A stretch of DNA of 64,000 bases. It comes from Candidimonas humi (lineage in GTDB: Bacteria; Pseudomonadota; Gammaproteobacteria; Burkholderiales; Burkholderiaceae_B). The translations under genes were made by a program, and so were the position numbers. Below the pieces are notes generated by a model that ran no database searches, was not told the DNA's origin, and saw nothing but the letters and a program-made list of their open reading frames with translations. The DNA lies in assembly GCF_019166065.1 (NCBI RefSeq), contig NZ_JAHTBN010000016.1, forward strand, positions 1 to 64,000, given 5' to 3'. Below are positions 43,318 through 52,035 of the stretch, piece after piece (position 1 is the stretch's first letter; the number at the start of each line of letters is the position of its first letter).

Positions 43318-44112
43318 TCAGCGGCTCCGGCTCTTGCGGTTCAGGAACGCCGTCACCGATTGCTGGTGCTCGGTCGTGGTGTAGCAGATGGCCTGGGCCT
43401 GGCTGCCCTGGGCGAAGACGGTGTGGGCGTCGAGTTCGAAGCTCTGGTTCAGGGTGGCCTTGCCCAGCGCGATGGCGGTGCCCGAGCCGACGGTGAACTG
43501 CCGGGCCAGGCTGCGCGCCTCGGCGAGCAGGCCATCAGGGGCGGCGAGCCGGTCGGCCGCGCCGATGCGCAAGGCCTCTTGCGCGTCTATGGTCTGGCCG
43601 GAAAAAATCAATTCCTTGGCCTTCACCAGCCCGACCCGGCGCGGCAGGAAGTACATGCCGCCGCCATCGGGGATCAGGCCGCGCAGCACATAGCTCCAGG
43701 CAAAGCTGGCTTGTTCGCTGGCAACCACGAAATCGCAGGCCATGGCAATGTCGGCGCCCAGGCCGGCGGCCGACCCGTTTACGGCGGCCACTACCGGCTT
43801 GGGCAGGTTGTGCAGAAAGGCCACGACCTGGTGGGTGCGCTGCTGGCGGCTCCAGCCGTTGAAGGCCACTTCCCCGGCCGGGGCTTGCGCGCGTTCCTGC
43901 ATGGCGGCGATGTCGCCGCCGGCGCAGAAGGCCTGGCCCGTGCCGGTCAGGATCACGGCCTTGACGGCCTTGTCGGCGGCTGCCGACTGCAGCATGGCTA
44001 GAAGTGCTTCGCGCATGCTGTCGTCCAGCGCATTGCGTTTTTCGGGACGGTTCAGGGTGACGATAGCCAGGTCTTGTTCGATTTCCAGGCGGATGAGGTC
44101 GGATGTGCTCAT
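43318..44112 (-). CDS. Enoyl-CoA hydratase/isomerase family protein
   Basis: The 264-residue crotonase-fold protein has CAGGD at 63-67 and NGSAAGLG at 112-119 for the oxyanion hole. Asp149 lies in IPDGGG, where PaaG-type isomerases carry Asp rather than the hydratase Glu. It may therefore isomerise or hydrate an unsaturated acyl-CoA. The start MSTSD was taken over an upstream extension. The CoA ligase gene follows after 2 bases, supporting CoA-ester chemistry in one pathway. Confidence 0.88.
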   Translation of the reverse strand: MSTSDLIRLEIEQDLAIVTLNRPEKRNALDDSMREALLAMLQSAAADKAVKAVILTGTGQAFCAGGDIAAMQERAQAPAGEVAFNGWSRQQRTHQVVAFLHNLPKPVVAAVNGSAAGLGADIAMACDFVVASEQASFAWSYVLRGLIPDGGGMYFLPRRVGLVKAKELIFSGQTIDAQEALRIGAADRLAAPDGLLAEARSLARQFTVGSGTAIALGKATLNQSFELDAHTVFAQGSQAQAICYTTTEHQQSVTAFLNRKSRSR

Positions 44113-44265
44113 GGATATTTCAACTCTGTGTCGGTAAGAAAAGCTCCCGTGCCGTGCCGCGGGCCCCGCGTCCCGCATGCCGCACGGCTTTGCCGGACAC
44201 GGCGCGGCCCGCGGAGGCTGCGCCGTGCCCAGTCTTGTGCCGGAAGGGCGTCGATGGGGCCGGAC

Positions 44266-45234
44266 TCAATCCAGCGTGATGTGGGCGTCGCTCACGACCT
44301 GGCGCCAGAGTTTTTCTTCTTTCTGGATGTAGTCCTGCAGGTCTTGCGGCTTGCCGGTGTGCGGGTTCAGGCCCTCGATGGCGATGCGTTGCTGGAACGG
44401 CTTGGCGCGTATCGCCAGTTCGGTGGCATCGTGCAGCTTGGCGATCACGTCGGCGGGCGTGCCGGCCGGCGCGAGCAGCCCGTACCAGCTTTCGGCCTCA
44501 TAGTCGGGCAGGCCCGATTCGGCGATGGTGGGCACATCCGGGAAAGCGAAAGAGCGCTGCTTGGACGTGACGGCGATGGCGCGCAACTGGCCGCTCTTGA
44601 CGTATTGCGCGACGCTGGCCGCGGTGCTGAACACCATATTGATCTGGCCGCCGAGCAGGTCGGTGATGGCCGGGCTGCTGCCCTTGTAGGGCACATGCGT
44701 CATCTTCACCTTGGCCAGGTCTTCGAACAGGGCGCCGCACAGATGCGCCGAGGTGCCGGTGCCGTACGAGCCGAAGGTCAGCTTGTCCGGGTTGGCCTTG
44801 GCGTAGGCGATGATGTCCTTGACCGTCTTGAAGGGGCTGTGGCTATTGACCACCAGCACATTCGGAGAGGTGCCTATGAGCGCAACCGGCGTGAAATCCT
44901 TGTCGGGATCGAAGGGCAGGTGCTTGTAGAGGGCGGGGTTGACCGCGTGTGCGAAGGTGGCCATCACCAGGGTATAGCCGTCGGGCTTGCTCTTGGCGAC
45001 GTAGCCGGTGCCGATCACGGTGCCCGCGCCGGGCTTGTTCAGCACCAGCACGCTTTGCTTCAGGGCCTTGGACATGCCGTCGGCGATGGTGCGCGAGATC
45101 TGGTCGGTGCCGCCGCCAGGTGAAAACGGCACCACGATATCTATGGGCCGATCGGGGAATGCCGCGCTGGCGGGGGCGGCGGACACGGCTGCGGCGCATA
45201 GTGCGGCAGCCAGGAAAAGCGTCTTGAATTTCAT
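44266..45234 (-). CDS. Bug/TctC-family periplasmic carboxylate-binding protein
   Basis: A complete 322-residue Bug protein: signal peptide ending near PASAA-F, VPFSPGGGTD, NKPGAGTVIG, PDGYTLVM, GSYGTGTSAHLC and HVPYKGSS. It follows the hydroxyacid dehydrogenase by 16 bases and is one of two Bug genes in this operon. The second protein (46218) is only distantly similar, so the pair may serve two related acids. Ligand unknown. Confidence 0.92.
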   Translation of the reverse strand: MKFKTLFLAAALCAAAVSAAPASAAFPDRPIDIVVPFSPGGGTDQISRTIADGMSKALKQSVLVLNKPGAGTVIGTGYVAKSKPDGYTLVMATFAHAVNPALYKHLPFDPDKDFTPVALIGTSPNVLVVNSHSPFKTVKDIIAYAKANPDKLTFGSYGTGTSAHLCGALFEDLAKVKMTHVPYKGSSPAITDLLGGQINMVFSTAASVAQYVKSGQLRAIAVTSKQRSFAFPDVPTIAESGLPDYEAESWYGLLAPAGTPADVIAKLHDATELAIRAKPFQQRIAIEGLNPHTGKPQDLQDYIQKEEKLWRQVVSDAHITLD

Positions 45235-45250
45235 GGGGGCTCCTTTGGGT

Positions 45251-46201
45251 TCAGACGAGATTGGTGGGTTTGCCGGAAGCAAAGTTGTTGATGTTGTCGA
45301 AGGCGATGCCGAAGTAGTTTTCGTAGTTGTCGCGTTCCACGTAACCCAGGTGCGGTGTGCACAGGGCATTGGGCAGGTCCAGCAGGGGATTGCGATGGCC
45401 GGGCGCGGGCGGCTCTTCCTCGTATACGTCGACCGCCGCATAGCCGGGGGCGCCCGCGCGCAGCGCGGATTCCAGCGCGCCCGGGGCAATCAGTTCGGCG
45501 CGGCTGGTGTTGACCAGCAAGGCATTGCGGCCCATGCGCGCGAGATCCTCCGGCGTTACGATGCCGCGCGTGCGGTCGCTCAGGCGGATATGCAGGCTCA
45601 GCACGTCGCTGCCGGTGAAGAACTCTGCGCGCGAGGGGGCTGCTTCGATGCCGTCGGCCCGCGCGCGCGCCAGGGCGTCGGGGCTGCCCCAGGTCCAGAC
45701 GCGCATGCCGAAGGCCTTGCCGTAGCCAGCGACCTGTTTGCCGATGCGCCCGTAGCTCCAGACCCCCAGCCGCTGGCCCTTGAGTTCTTGGCCCAGGCTG
45801 CCTTGCCACAGCCCCTGGCGCAGGCGCAGGGCCTCGTCCACGAGGTGGCGGCGGCTGGCCAGGACCAGAGCCCAGGCAAGTTCCGCCGTGGCCGCGCCGG
45901 AGCCCGAACCCTGCGCCACCGCGATCCCCAGGCGGCGGCAGGCTTCCAGGTCGATATGCCCGGCGACCTTGCCGATCTGGCTGATCAGCTTCAATCCGGG
46001 CAGCCGTTCGAGCAGGCTGGCGCTCAAGGCCGTGCGTTCGCGTGTCAGCACGATGGCCTCGGCCTGCGCGAAGCGCCGCGCGAGCTCGTCCTCGTCCTTG
46101 CAGGCGTCGTGGAATATCGTCACCTGGTGGCTGGCCAGCCGCGCGTAGCAGTCCAGGCCGCGCACGCAATCCTGGTAATCGTCGGGTATCACTATGTGCA
46201 T
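45251..46201 (-). CDS. D-2-hydroxyacid dehydrogenase
   Basis: The 316-residue enzyme has the dehydrogenase fold with the nucleotide loop SYGRIG at 149-154; the first Gly of the canonical GxGxxG is Ser. The catalytic Arg is in NTSRAEL, Glu in YEEEPP and His in TPHLGY. It lies 16 bases after one Bug gene and 16 before another, so all three are certainly co-transcribed. It presumably interconverts a 2-oxo and a D-2-hydroxy acid. Confidence 0.87.
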   Translation of the reverse strand: MHIVIPDDYQDCVRGLDCYARLASHQVTIFHDACKDEDELARRFAQAEAIVLTRERTALSASLLERLPGLKLISQIGKVAGHIDLEACRRLGIAVAQGSGSGAATAELAWALVLASRRHLVDEALRLRQGLWQGSLGQELKGQRLGVWSYGRIGKQVAGYGKAFGMRVWTWGSPDALARARADGIEAAPSRAEFFTGSDVLSLHIRLSDRTRGIVTPEDLARMGRNALLVNTSRAELIAPGALESALRAGAPGYAAVDVYEEEPPAPGHRNPLLDLPNALCTPHLGYVERDNYENYFGIAFDNINNFASGKPTNLV

Positions 46202-46217
46202 CGAATCGCTCCCGCGT

Positions 46218-47225
46218 TCAGGAAATCTTCAAGCCGAGCTTGTTGATGACACTGCTCCAACTGCGTAGATCTGCGCGAATCAATGCATTGAATTCCTGCG
46301 GCGTGTTGCCGCCGGGCTCGATGCCCAGGGAATGAAATGTCTTGAGCACGCCTGGGTCGCGCAGCGCGTCGCGCGTGGCCCGATAGAGCGTGTCGATGAT
46401 GGGCGCCGGCGTGCCCGAGCGCGCCAGCAAACCATACCAAGCATGGATATCGAAGCCCGGATAGCCTTGCTCGGCGATGGTCGGGACGTCGGGCAGGACC
46501 ATGGATCGCTTGGCGGGCGCAACCGCCAGCGCCCGCAGTTTTTTCGCCTGCAGCAGCGGGATGGCCGTGGTGGTGTCCAGGAACATGGTCTGTATCTGGC
46601 CCGACAACAGGTCTTGCACTGCCGGCCCCGAGCCGCGGTAGGGTACGTGGGTGAGCGCGATCCCGGCGCGGTCCTTGAACATTTCCATAGCCAGGTTGCC
46701 CGACGAACCGTTGCCGGAAGAGCCGTAGGCATAGGGGTGCGGGCTGGCCTTGGCCATGGCCACGAATTCCTTTAGATCTTTGGCGGCGAAATCGGCCTTG
46801 ACCACCATGACGTGCGCGATATAGCCCACGACCGTTATCCCGGTGAAGTCGTGCTCCATGTCGAAAGGAAAGTCGGAGCGCAGCGCCGGGTTGGTGACCG
46901 CCTGGATCGAAGGAAAGGCGAGCGTGTAGCCGTCGGCGGCCGCATTGCGCGTTTCGCCCAGGGCAATGGCGCCGCCTCCGCCCGGCTTGTTGTAGACAAT
47001 CACGGGCTGCTTCAGGTCCAGGCCCAGCGGCTTGCCGATGGTGCGGGCCATGAGATCGGTGGGGCCGCCCGGAGAGAAGGGCACGATGACCTTGATCGGC
47101 GCGTCGGGATAGCCCTTGTCCGCTGCGGCCCGAGCGGCTGCGGCGGGCAGCAGCGGTACTGCCATGGCTGCGGCCGCTTGCCGCAGGAACTGTCGTCTTG
47201 GTATTTGTATTTGTTTGTGATCCAT
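46218..47225 (-). CDS. Bug/TctC-family binding protein with Tat-like leader
   Basis: A complete 335-residue Bug protein that begins with a twin-arginine-like leader (PRRQFLRQAAAAMAVPLLPA) instead of a plain Sec signal. VPFSPGGPTD, NKPGGGGAIA, ADGYTLAF, GSSGNGSSGNLA and HVPYRGSG follow. It is the first gene of a five-gene operon divergent from the IclR gene. Tat export of a Bug protein implies folding or cofactor binding before export, or merely tolerance of that route. Confidence 0.9.
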   Translation of the reverse strand: MDHKQIQIPRRQFLRQAAAAMAVPLLPAAAARAAADKGYPDAPIKVIVPFSPGGPTDLMARTIGKPLGLDLKQPVIVYNKPGGGGAIALGETRNAAADGYTLAFPSIQAVTNPALRSDFPFDMEHDFTGITVVGYIAHVMVVKADFAAKDLKEFVAMAKASPHPYAYGSSGNGSSGNLAMEMFKDRAGIALTHVPYRGSGPAVQDLLSGQIQTMFLDTTTAIPLLQAKKLRALAVAPAKRSMVLPDVPTIAEQGYPGFDIHAWYGLLARSGTPAPIIDTLYRATRDALRDPGVLKTFHSLGIEPGGNTPQEFNALIRADLRSWSSVINKLGLKIS

Positions 47226-47309
47226 GTTTGGCTGTCTCTGGAGTGGTGCATGCCGAGTATGTGCACGCCGGGCCAGTGTACGCATGCCGGGCGGCCAAGG
47301 CACCCCGCC

Positions 47310-47328
47310 ATTTTCATCTAGTGGAAAT
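47310..47328. promoter_or_regulatory. Candidate IclR operator ATTTTC-N7-GGAAAT
   Basis: ATTTTC (47310-47315) and GGAAAT (47323-47328) form a one-mismatch dyad in the only AT-rich part of the gap between the IclR gene and the divergent operon. IclR-type sites commonly carry ATTTCC/GGAAAT half-sites. It lies about 50 bases ahead of the IclR gene start. Confidence 0.5.
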
Positions 47329-47378
47329 GTATACTGGGGCCTCGCGGCGGTGGCCTTGCCGGCCGCTGGAGCCCTGCC

Positions 47379-48146
47379 ATGACTGGTCTGTCCCCGACCA
47401 ACCGTTCTCTTATCCGTGGCCTGCAATTGTTGCGGGCATTCCGGCCCGGCTCGGAATCGCTGGGCAATGGCGAACTGGCCGAGGCCACGGGCTTGCCGCG
47501 CGCCACCGTCAGCCGCCTGGCACAGACGCTGGTGGCCGAAGGTTTCCTGCTGCACGATGCGGCGCGCCGTACCTATAGCCTGGGCGCGCCGCTGCTGGGA
47601 CTGGCCTTTTCCATGCGCAGCAGTTCGCGCGTGCTGCACTTGGCGGCGCCCTTGATGGAAGAGATGGCGCGGCGCGAACGCATCAATGTGGGAATCGCCC
47701 TGGCCGATCGCGATGAAATGGTGTACCTGGAATCCCTGCGCCTGAGCCGGCGCAAGTCGCTGCGCACCATCATGCCGGGCCAGCGCATACCCATGGAGTC
47801 CACGTCGCTGGGCCGGGCATGGCTGTCCACGCTCGACAATGCGCAGCGCGAACCCTTGTACCGTGGCTTCCGGAACAAACATCCGCGGCAGTGGATGACG
47901 CTGGAACACGAATTGGCCCAGGCCATCTCGGACGTGCATTCCAAGGGCTATTGCGCGGCGTCCTGGCTGCCGAACGTGGTGGCAGTAGCCTGCCCGCTGG
48001 TGTTTGCGGGAGGGCCGGCCTACGCGCTCAATGCCAGCGTGACTACTGATGAGCCTTTTGGCGAAGTGGCCTCCGTGCTGGTCGGGCCATTACTGGGGCT
48101 GGCCGAGAGTATCCGCGTCGAGGCCGGCCGTGAAGGAGGCTGGTAG
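47379..48146 (+). CDS. IclR-family transcriptional regulator
   Basis: The 255-residue regulator has an N-terminal winged helix (about residues 8-70, LPRATVSRLAQTLVAEGFL). The effector domain contains VGIALADRDEMVYLES, IPMESTSLGRAWL and GYCAASWLPNVVAVACPLV. It is divergent from the five-gene Bug operon and most likely controls it. IclR proteins often sense an aromatic or small organic acid; the inducer is not readable. Confidence 0.9.
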   Translation: MTGLSPTNRSLIRGLQLLRAFRPGSESLGNGELAEATGLPRATVSRLAQTLVAEGFLLHDAARRTYSLGAPLLGLAFSMRSSSRVLHLAAPLMEEMARRERINVGIALADRDEMVYLESLRLSRRKSLRTIMPGQRIPMESTSLGRAWLSTLDNAQREPLYRGFRNKHPRQWMTLEHELAQAISDVHSKGYCAASWLPNVVAVACPLVFAGGPAYALNASVTTDEPFGEVASVLVGPLLGLAESIRVEAGREGGW

Positions 48147-48234
48147 CCACGCGCGTCGGCTTGGGTGCGTTCCGGCCAAGTTGCGAGGCATGGCCAGTTA
48201 TTGGAAGGGTGGCCATCGCCGGGAGATGTGGCTA

Positions 48235-49218
48235 TCAGGCGAAGCGCGTTCGTGCATGCCCGCGCCATTCCACCAGGGCGATGACGATGCCGCTGGCGCA
48301 GATCACGGCGATTCCGAGCCAGCTCAATGCGTCCGGGAACTGGCCCCAGATCAGCCAGCCCAGGGCCGCGGCGCTGACGATCTGGAAATACAGGAAAGGA
48401 GCCAGCATCGAGGCGGGGGCGTGCCGGTAGGCCTGGATCTGCAGCAGGTGGCCGAGGCAGCCCCAGAAGCCCGTGCCGATCAGCACGGCCCATTGGCCGG
48501 GCGTCAGCCTGGCCAGCACCGGCCACGCTGCGGGCAGGATGAAGGGCAGCGCCAGCGTCAGGCAGATGCTGCCCACGGCGCCGCTCCAGATCAGGGTCGT
48601 GTATGGGTCTTCGCCCGCCAGGCGGCGGGTGACGATGTACTGGGCGGCGAAGATGAAAGCCGTGAGCAGGCCGAACGCGGTGCCCACGGGGTCGAGCCCC
48701 GCGCCCGGGCGGATCACGATCAGCACCCCCGCAAAGCCCGCGGCCGCCGCCAGCCAGCGCGACAATCGCGCCGGCTCGCGCAATACCCACGGGGCCACGG
48801 CCAGGATGATGAGCGGGGCCAGGAAGTTGATGGCGGTGGCTTCGGCCTGGGGCAGGTGGCGCAGCGTCATGAACGAGGAGAGCGTGGCGGCGAGCATCAC
48901 CGCCCCGCGCAGGATCTGGTCGCGCATGCGCGCGCTGTGCAGCGCCGGCAGGCCGCGTGCCGGCAGCACCAGCGCCAGCACCAGGCCCAGATGCACCACA
49001 TAGCGGAACCAGCACAAGGCCAGCAGCGAGACGCCGGCCGCGCCCATGACCCATTTGCCGCTGGCGTCCAGGCCCGACAGCGCCCAGGTCGAAAGAATCA
49101 GCACCAGGATGCCCGCCAGCGGGCGCGCCGCGGCGGACCGATCCGCCGGGCGCACGGATGCGGCGGCGCGCGGCGTGCGCGCTGCCGCGATGGATGAGCC
49201 CGGTTGCGCTCGTGACAT
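48235..49218 (-). CDS. EamA/DMT-superfamily transporter
   Basis: A 327-residue membrane protein with about ten helices arranged as two EamA repeats (from LILSTWALSGLDASGKWVM and from GLLTAFIFAAQYIVTRRLA). The start MSRAQPG has GAGGGG upstream; the longer frame adds a poorly hydrophobic Arg-rich extension. DMT permeases export or import metabolites such as amino acids. The substrate is unknown. It is convergent with IclR and divergent from an SDR gene. Confidence 0.85.
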   Translation of the reverse strand: MSRAQPGSSIAAARTPRAAASVRPADRSAAARPLAGILVLILSTWALSGLDASGKWVMGAAGVSLLALCWFRYVVHLGLVLALVLPARGLPALHSARMRDQILRGAVMLAATLSSFMTLRHLPQAEATAINFLAPLIILAVAPWVLREPARLSRWLAAAAGFAGVLIVIRPGAGLDPVGTAFGLLTAFIFAAQYIVTRRLAGEDPYTTLIWSGAVGSICLTLALPFILPAAWPVLARLTPGQWAVLIGTGFWGCLGHLLQIQAYRHAPASMLAPFLYFQIVSAAALGWLIWGQFPDALSWLGIAVICASGIVIALVEWRGHARTRFA

Positions 49219-49272
49219 CTGCTGGAACCCCTCGCTGCGGCTCGCGTCGGGCGCGAACCTCCGGCATGGCCT

Positions 49273-49307
49273 GTATGATCGATAATTGGATTTTCGGGCA
49301 ATCATAC
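49273..49307. promoter_or_regulatory. Inverted repeat GTATGAT-N21-ATCATAC in the divergent region
   Basis: Perfect 7-base arms (49273-49279 and 49301-49307) bracket AT-rich bases between the DMT transporter and the SDR gene. The spacing of two helical turns would suit a dimeric regulator or a pair of divergent promoters. No regulator gene adjoins it. Confidence 0.4.
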
Positions 49308-49346
49308 TTCAGGCAATTTTCCGGACATTCGACTGGGAGTCACGGC

Positions 49347-50105
49347 ATGGAAAGCAAGATCGCTATCGTCACCGGCGGCAGCCGGGGGCTGGGTCGGAAT
49401 ACCGCGCTGGCGCTGGCGCGCCAGGGCGTGGACGTCATTCTCACGTACCGCAGCAACCGGGCCGAGGCCCAGGCCGTGGCGCAGCAGATAGAACAGGCCG
49501 GGCGGCAAGCGGTGACGCTGCAGCTCGACGTGGCGCGCAGCGACGGCTTCGACGCGTTCGTCGCGCAAGTCGCCGGCGCCCTGAAGCAGCACTGGCAGCG
49601 CGATAGTTTCGATTTCCTGGTGAACAACGCGGGCATAGGCATACACGCCGCGTTTGCCGAGACCACCGAAGCGCAGTTCGATGAACTGGTGAACATACAT
49701 CTCAAGGGTCCGTTCTTCCTGACCCAGAAGCTGCTGCCCCTGATCGCCGACGGCGGACGTATCGTCAACCTGTCTTCGGGCCTGGCGCGGTTCTCGCTGC
49801 CGGGGTACGCCGCCTATGCGGCCATGAAGGGCGGGGTCGAAGTGCTGACCCGCTACATGGCCAAGGAACTGGGCGCGCGCGGCATTGCCGTCAATACGGT
49901 GGCGCCGGGCGCGATCGCCACGGATTTCGGCGGCGGCGTGGTGCGCGACAACGAGCAGGTGAACCGCGGCATTGCGGCCAACACGGCCCTGGGGCGCGTC
50001 GGCCAGGCCGACGACATCGGCGGCGCCATCGCCGCCTTGCTGCGCGACGAGAACCGCTGGATCAATGCCCAGCGTATCGAGATCTCCGGCGGCATGTTCC
50101 TGTAG
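49347..50105 (+). CDS. Short-chain dehydrogenase/reductase (classical SDR)
   Basis: The 252-residue enzyme has TGGSRGLG at 9-16, NNAG at 93-96, the catalytic Ser near 143-144 and Tyr157-x3-Lys161. The C-terminus reads RIEISGGMFL. It is a complete classical SDR using NAD(P)H. GGGAG precedes the ATG. The DMT permease is divergent and kgtP convergent, so no pathway context is visible. Confidence 0.9.
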   Translation: MESKIAIVTGGSRGLGRNTALALARQGVDVILTYRSNRAEAQAVAQQIEQAGRQAVTLQLDVARSDGFDAFVAQVAGALKQHWQRDSFDFLVNNAGIGIHAAFAETTEAQFDELVNIHLKGPFFLTQKLLPLIADGGRIVNLSSGLARFSLPGYAAYAAMKGGVEVLTRYMAKELGARGIAVNTVAPGAIATDFGGGVVRDNEQVNRGIAANTALGRVGQADDIGGAIAALLRDENRWINAQRIEISGGMFL

Positions 50106-50127
50106 GCCGCCCCGCAGGGCCGCCGCC

Positions 50128-50143
50128 GCGGCGCCGGCGCCGC
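50128..50143. terminator. Perfect 16-bp GC palindrome between convergent genes
   Basis: GCGGCGCCGGCGCCGC lies between the SDR stop and the kgtP stop. It has no loop or T-run, so it may be only a weak terminator or a chance GC repeat. Confidence 0.3.
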
Positions 50144-50167
50144 GCCTCTGTCGGAGGCGGGCCGGCC

Positions 50168-51490
50168 TTAGTGGTCGTGATGCAGGTAGGCGGCCTGGCG
50201 CGGCAGGCGCAGGCTGACCAGGAAGGCAACGACCATCATGGCCGTCACGTACCAGTAGAAGCTGGTTTCGTGGCCCAGCGTTTTCAGGCCCAGGGCCACG
50301 TATTCGGCCGATCCGCCGAAGATGGCATTGGCCACCGCATAGGCGAAGCCCACGCCCAGGGCGCGGATCTCGGGCGGGAACATTTCCGATTTCACGATGC
50401 CGCTGATGGACGTGTAGAAGCTGACGATGGCCAGCGCCACGATGATCAGTAGCGCAGCCAGGTAGGGGTTGGTCACGTGGTGCAGGGTGGTCAGGATGGG
50501 CACCGTGCACAGCGCGCCCAGGCCGCCGAACAGCAGCATGTTGTTGCGTCGGCCGATACGGTCGGACAAGGCGCCGAAAGCGGGCTGCAGGCACATGTAG
50601 ACGAACAGGCAGAAGGTCATCACATAGCTGGCGGTCTTGACCGGCATGCCGGCCGAATTCACCAGGTATTTCTGCATGTAGGTGGTGAAGGTATAGAAGA
50701 TCAGCGAACCGCCGGCGGTAAAGCCCAGCACCGTGAAGAACGCCGCCTTGTGGTCGCGGAACAGCGCGGTAAGCGTGCCGGCTTCGCTGTTGGCGCGGGT
50801 CTCCGCCGTGGATGTTTCGTGCAGCGTGCTACGCAGCAGCAGCGCGACGACCGCGGTGATGGCCCCGACCACGAAGGGGATGCGCCAGCCCCAATCGCGC
50901 AACTGGTCGACAGTGAGGAATTGCTGCAATATGACCACGACCAGCACCGCCAGCAACTGCCCGCCGATCAGCGTCACATACTGGAACGACGAAAAGAAGC
51001 CGCGCTGGCCGCGCAGCGCGACCTCGCTCATGTAGGTGGCCGTGGTGCCGTATTCGCCGCCGACCGACAGGCCCTGAACCAGGCGCGCCAGCAATAGCAG
51101 GGCGGGGGCCCAGGCTCCGATGCTGGCGTAGGTCGGCATGAATGCCACCACCAGCGAGCCGCCGCACATCATCACGACGGAAATCAGCAGCGATATCTTG
51201 CGGCCGTGCTTGTCGGCGATACGCCCGAACAGCCAGCCGCCTATGGGCCGCATCAGGAACCCGGCGGCGAACACGCCGGCGGTGTTCAGCAGTTGCACCG
51301 TGGGGTCGGACTTGGGAAAGAACGCGTGCGCGAAGTAGATGGCGCAGAACGCGTAGATATAGAAATCGAACCATTCGACCAGGTTGCCCGACGAGGCGGC
51401 GACGATGGCGAATACGCGCTTGCGTTTTTCTTCCGAGGTGTAGTGGGGGGCCGCGACGGCGGCGCCAGGCGAGTTGACTTGAGTATTCAT
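50168..51490 (-). CDS. kgtP: Alpha-ketoglutarate permease KgtP (MFS, MHS family)
   Basis: The 440-residue twelve-helix proton symporter imports 2-oxoglutarate. It matches E. coli KgtP closely by eye: [57 protein letters not shown] and [24 protein letters not shown] was taken as the start; an ATG 15 bases upstream is possible. A TATAAT hexamer (minus strand, 51734-51739) may be its -10 box. The substrate could be another dicarboxylate, since the family is diverse. Confidence 0.85.
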   Translation of the reverse strand: MNTQVNSPGAAVAAPHYTSEEKRKRVFAIVAASSGNLVEWFDFYIYAFCAIYFAHAFFPKSDPTVQLLNTAGVFAAGFLMRPIGGWLFGRIADKHGRKISLLISVVMMCGGSLVVAFMPTYASIGAWAPALLLLARLVQGLSVGGEYGTTATYMSEVALRGQRGFFSSFQYVTLIGGQLLAVLVVVILQQFLTVDQLRDWGWRIPFVVGAITAVVALLLRSTLHETSTAETRANSEAGTLTALFRDHKAAFFTVLGFTAGGSLIFYTFTTYMQKYLVNSAGMPVKTASYVMTFCLFVYMCLQPAFGALSDRIGRRNNMLLFGGLGALCTVPILTTLHHVTNPYLAALLIIVALAIVSFYTSISGIVKSEMFPPEIRALGVGFAYAVANAIFGGSAEYVALGLKTLGHETSFYWYVTAMMVVAFLVSLRLPRQAAYLHHDH

Positions 51491-51928
51491 ATTTGCTTGC
51501 TTCATCCTTGTATTGCTGCTGCCCGGTCGCCGCCCAACGCCGAAAACGCCCATGGGGCGTAGCGGTTGTTGCTGCTTGCGGAAACGGGATCCTGGGCGAT
51601 GCGCCGGACTTCCCGCCAGGGTTCGGCCGATTGGCCGGAAGCGGGCGGTTGCAGAGACGAACGGCGGCCTGCAGGTTTGTGCGCCATGACTGAATAGCCG
51701 GCGGATAGGCCGGCAGCGTGGCTAGACCACGACATTATACGTGTTCGGAGCCATATGCCGCCCGAACAAGGGAACGGGGGCGGGCTCGCCCTGTGGCGGC
51801 GGCCCTGTCCGGACATGCCATACGGAAGCTCGTATGACCCATATGCACGACGGTATGGCTGGCCTGCGTTCGCGCCTGTGATCAACCCGTAACGATGTCG
51901 CGGCCGTGCCACGCAACACGCGCCACGC
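51491..51928. other. Non-coding stretch between divergent transporter genes
   Basis: About 440 bases without a supportable gene. GCCGGC-N6-GCCGGC (51697-51714) can form a hairpin in the presumed kgtP leader, and a TATAAT hexamer (minus strand, 51734-51739) is the only promoter-like element toward kgtP. Short open frames here lack family resemblance and ribosome binding sites. Confidence 0.4.
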
Positions 51929-51974
51929 TTGCATTTCCGCGGCTGTCGCCATATATTTTATGATTAAAATATAT
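51929..51974 (+). promoter_or_regulatory. Promoter overlapped by a perfect 24-bp AT dyad, ahead of the AAHS transporter
   Basis: TTGCAT (51929-51934), 17 bases and TATATT (51952-51957) form a promoter. The -10 box lies within ATATATTTTA-TGAT-TAAAATATAT (51951-51974), a perfect inverted repeat in an otherwise GC-rich region. ATATCGATAT (51971-51980) adjoins it. A repressor bound there would block the promoter. No regulator gene is adjacent. Confidence 0.6.
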
Positions 51975-52035
51975 CGATATAAAACTTACCCAAGCTCCGA
52001 TTCACCGGACGTAGTGGGCACAAACCGGAGGCACC

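Noticed and set aside
41321-43384. A 687-codon plus-strand frame opposite the acyl-CoA synthetase
   Set aside because: Gly/Gln/His/Arg-rich shadow sequence without domain motifs, fully antisense to a well-supported gene.
51502-51912. A possible 136-residue minus-strand gene between the transporters
   Set aside because: No family, no ribosome binding site, and the composition looks random; treated as intergenic.
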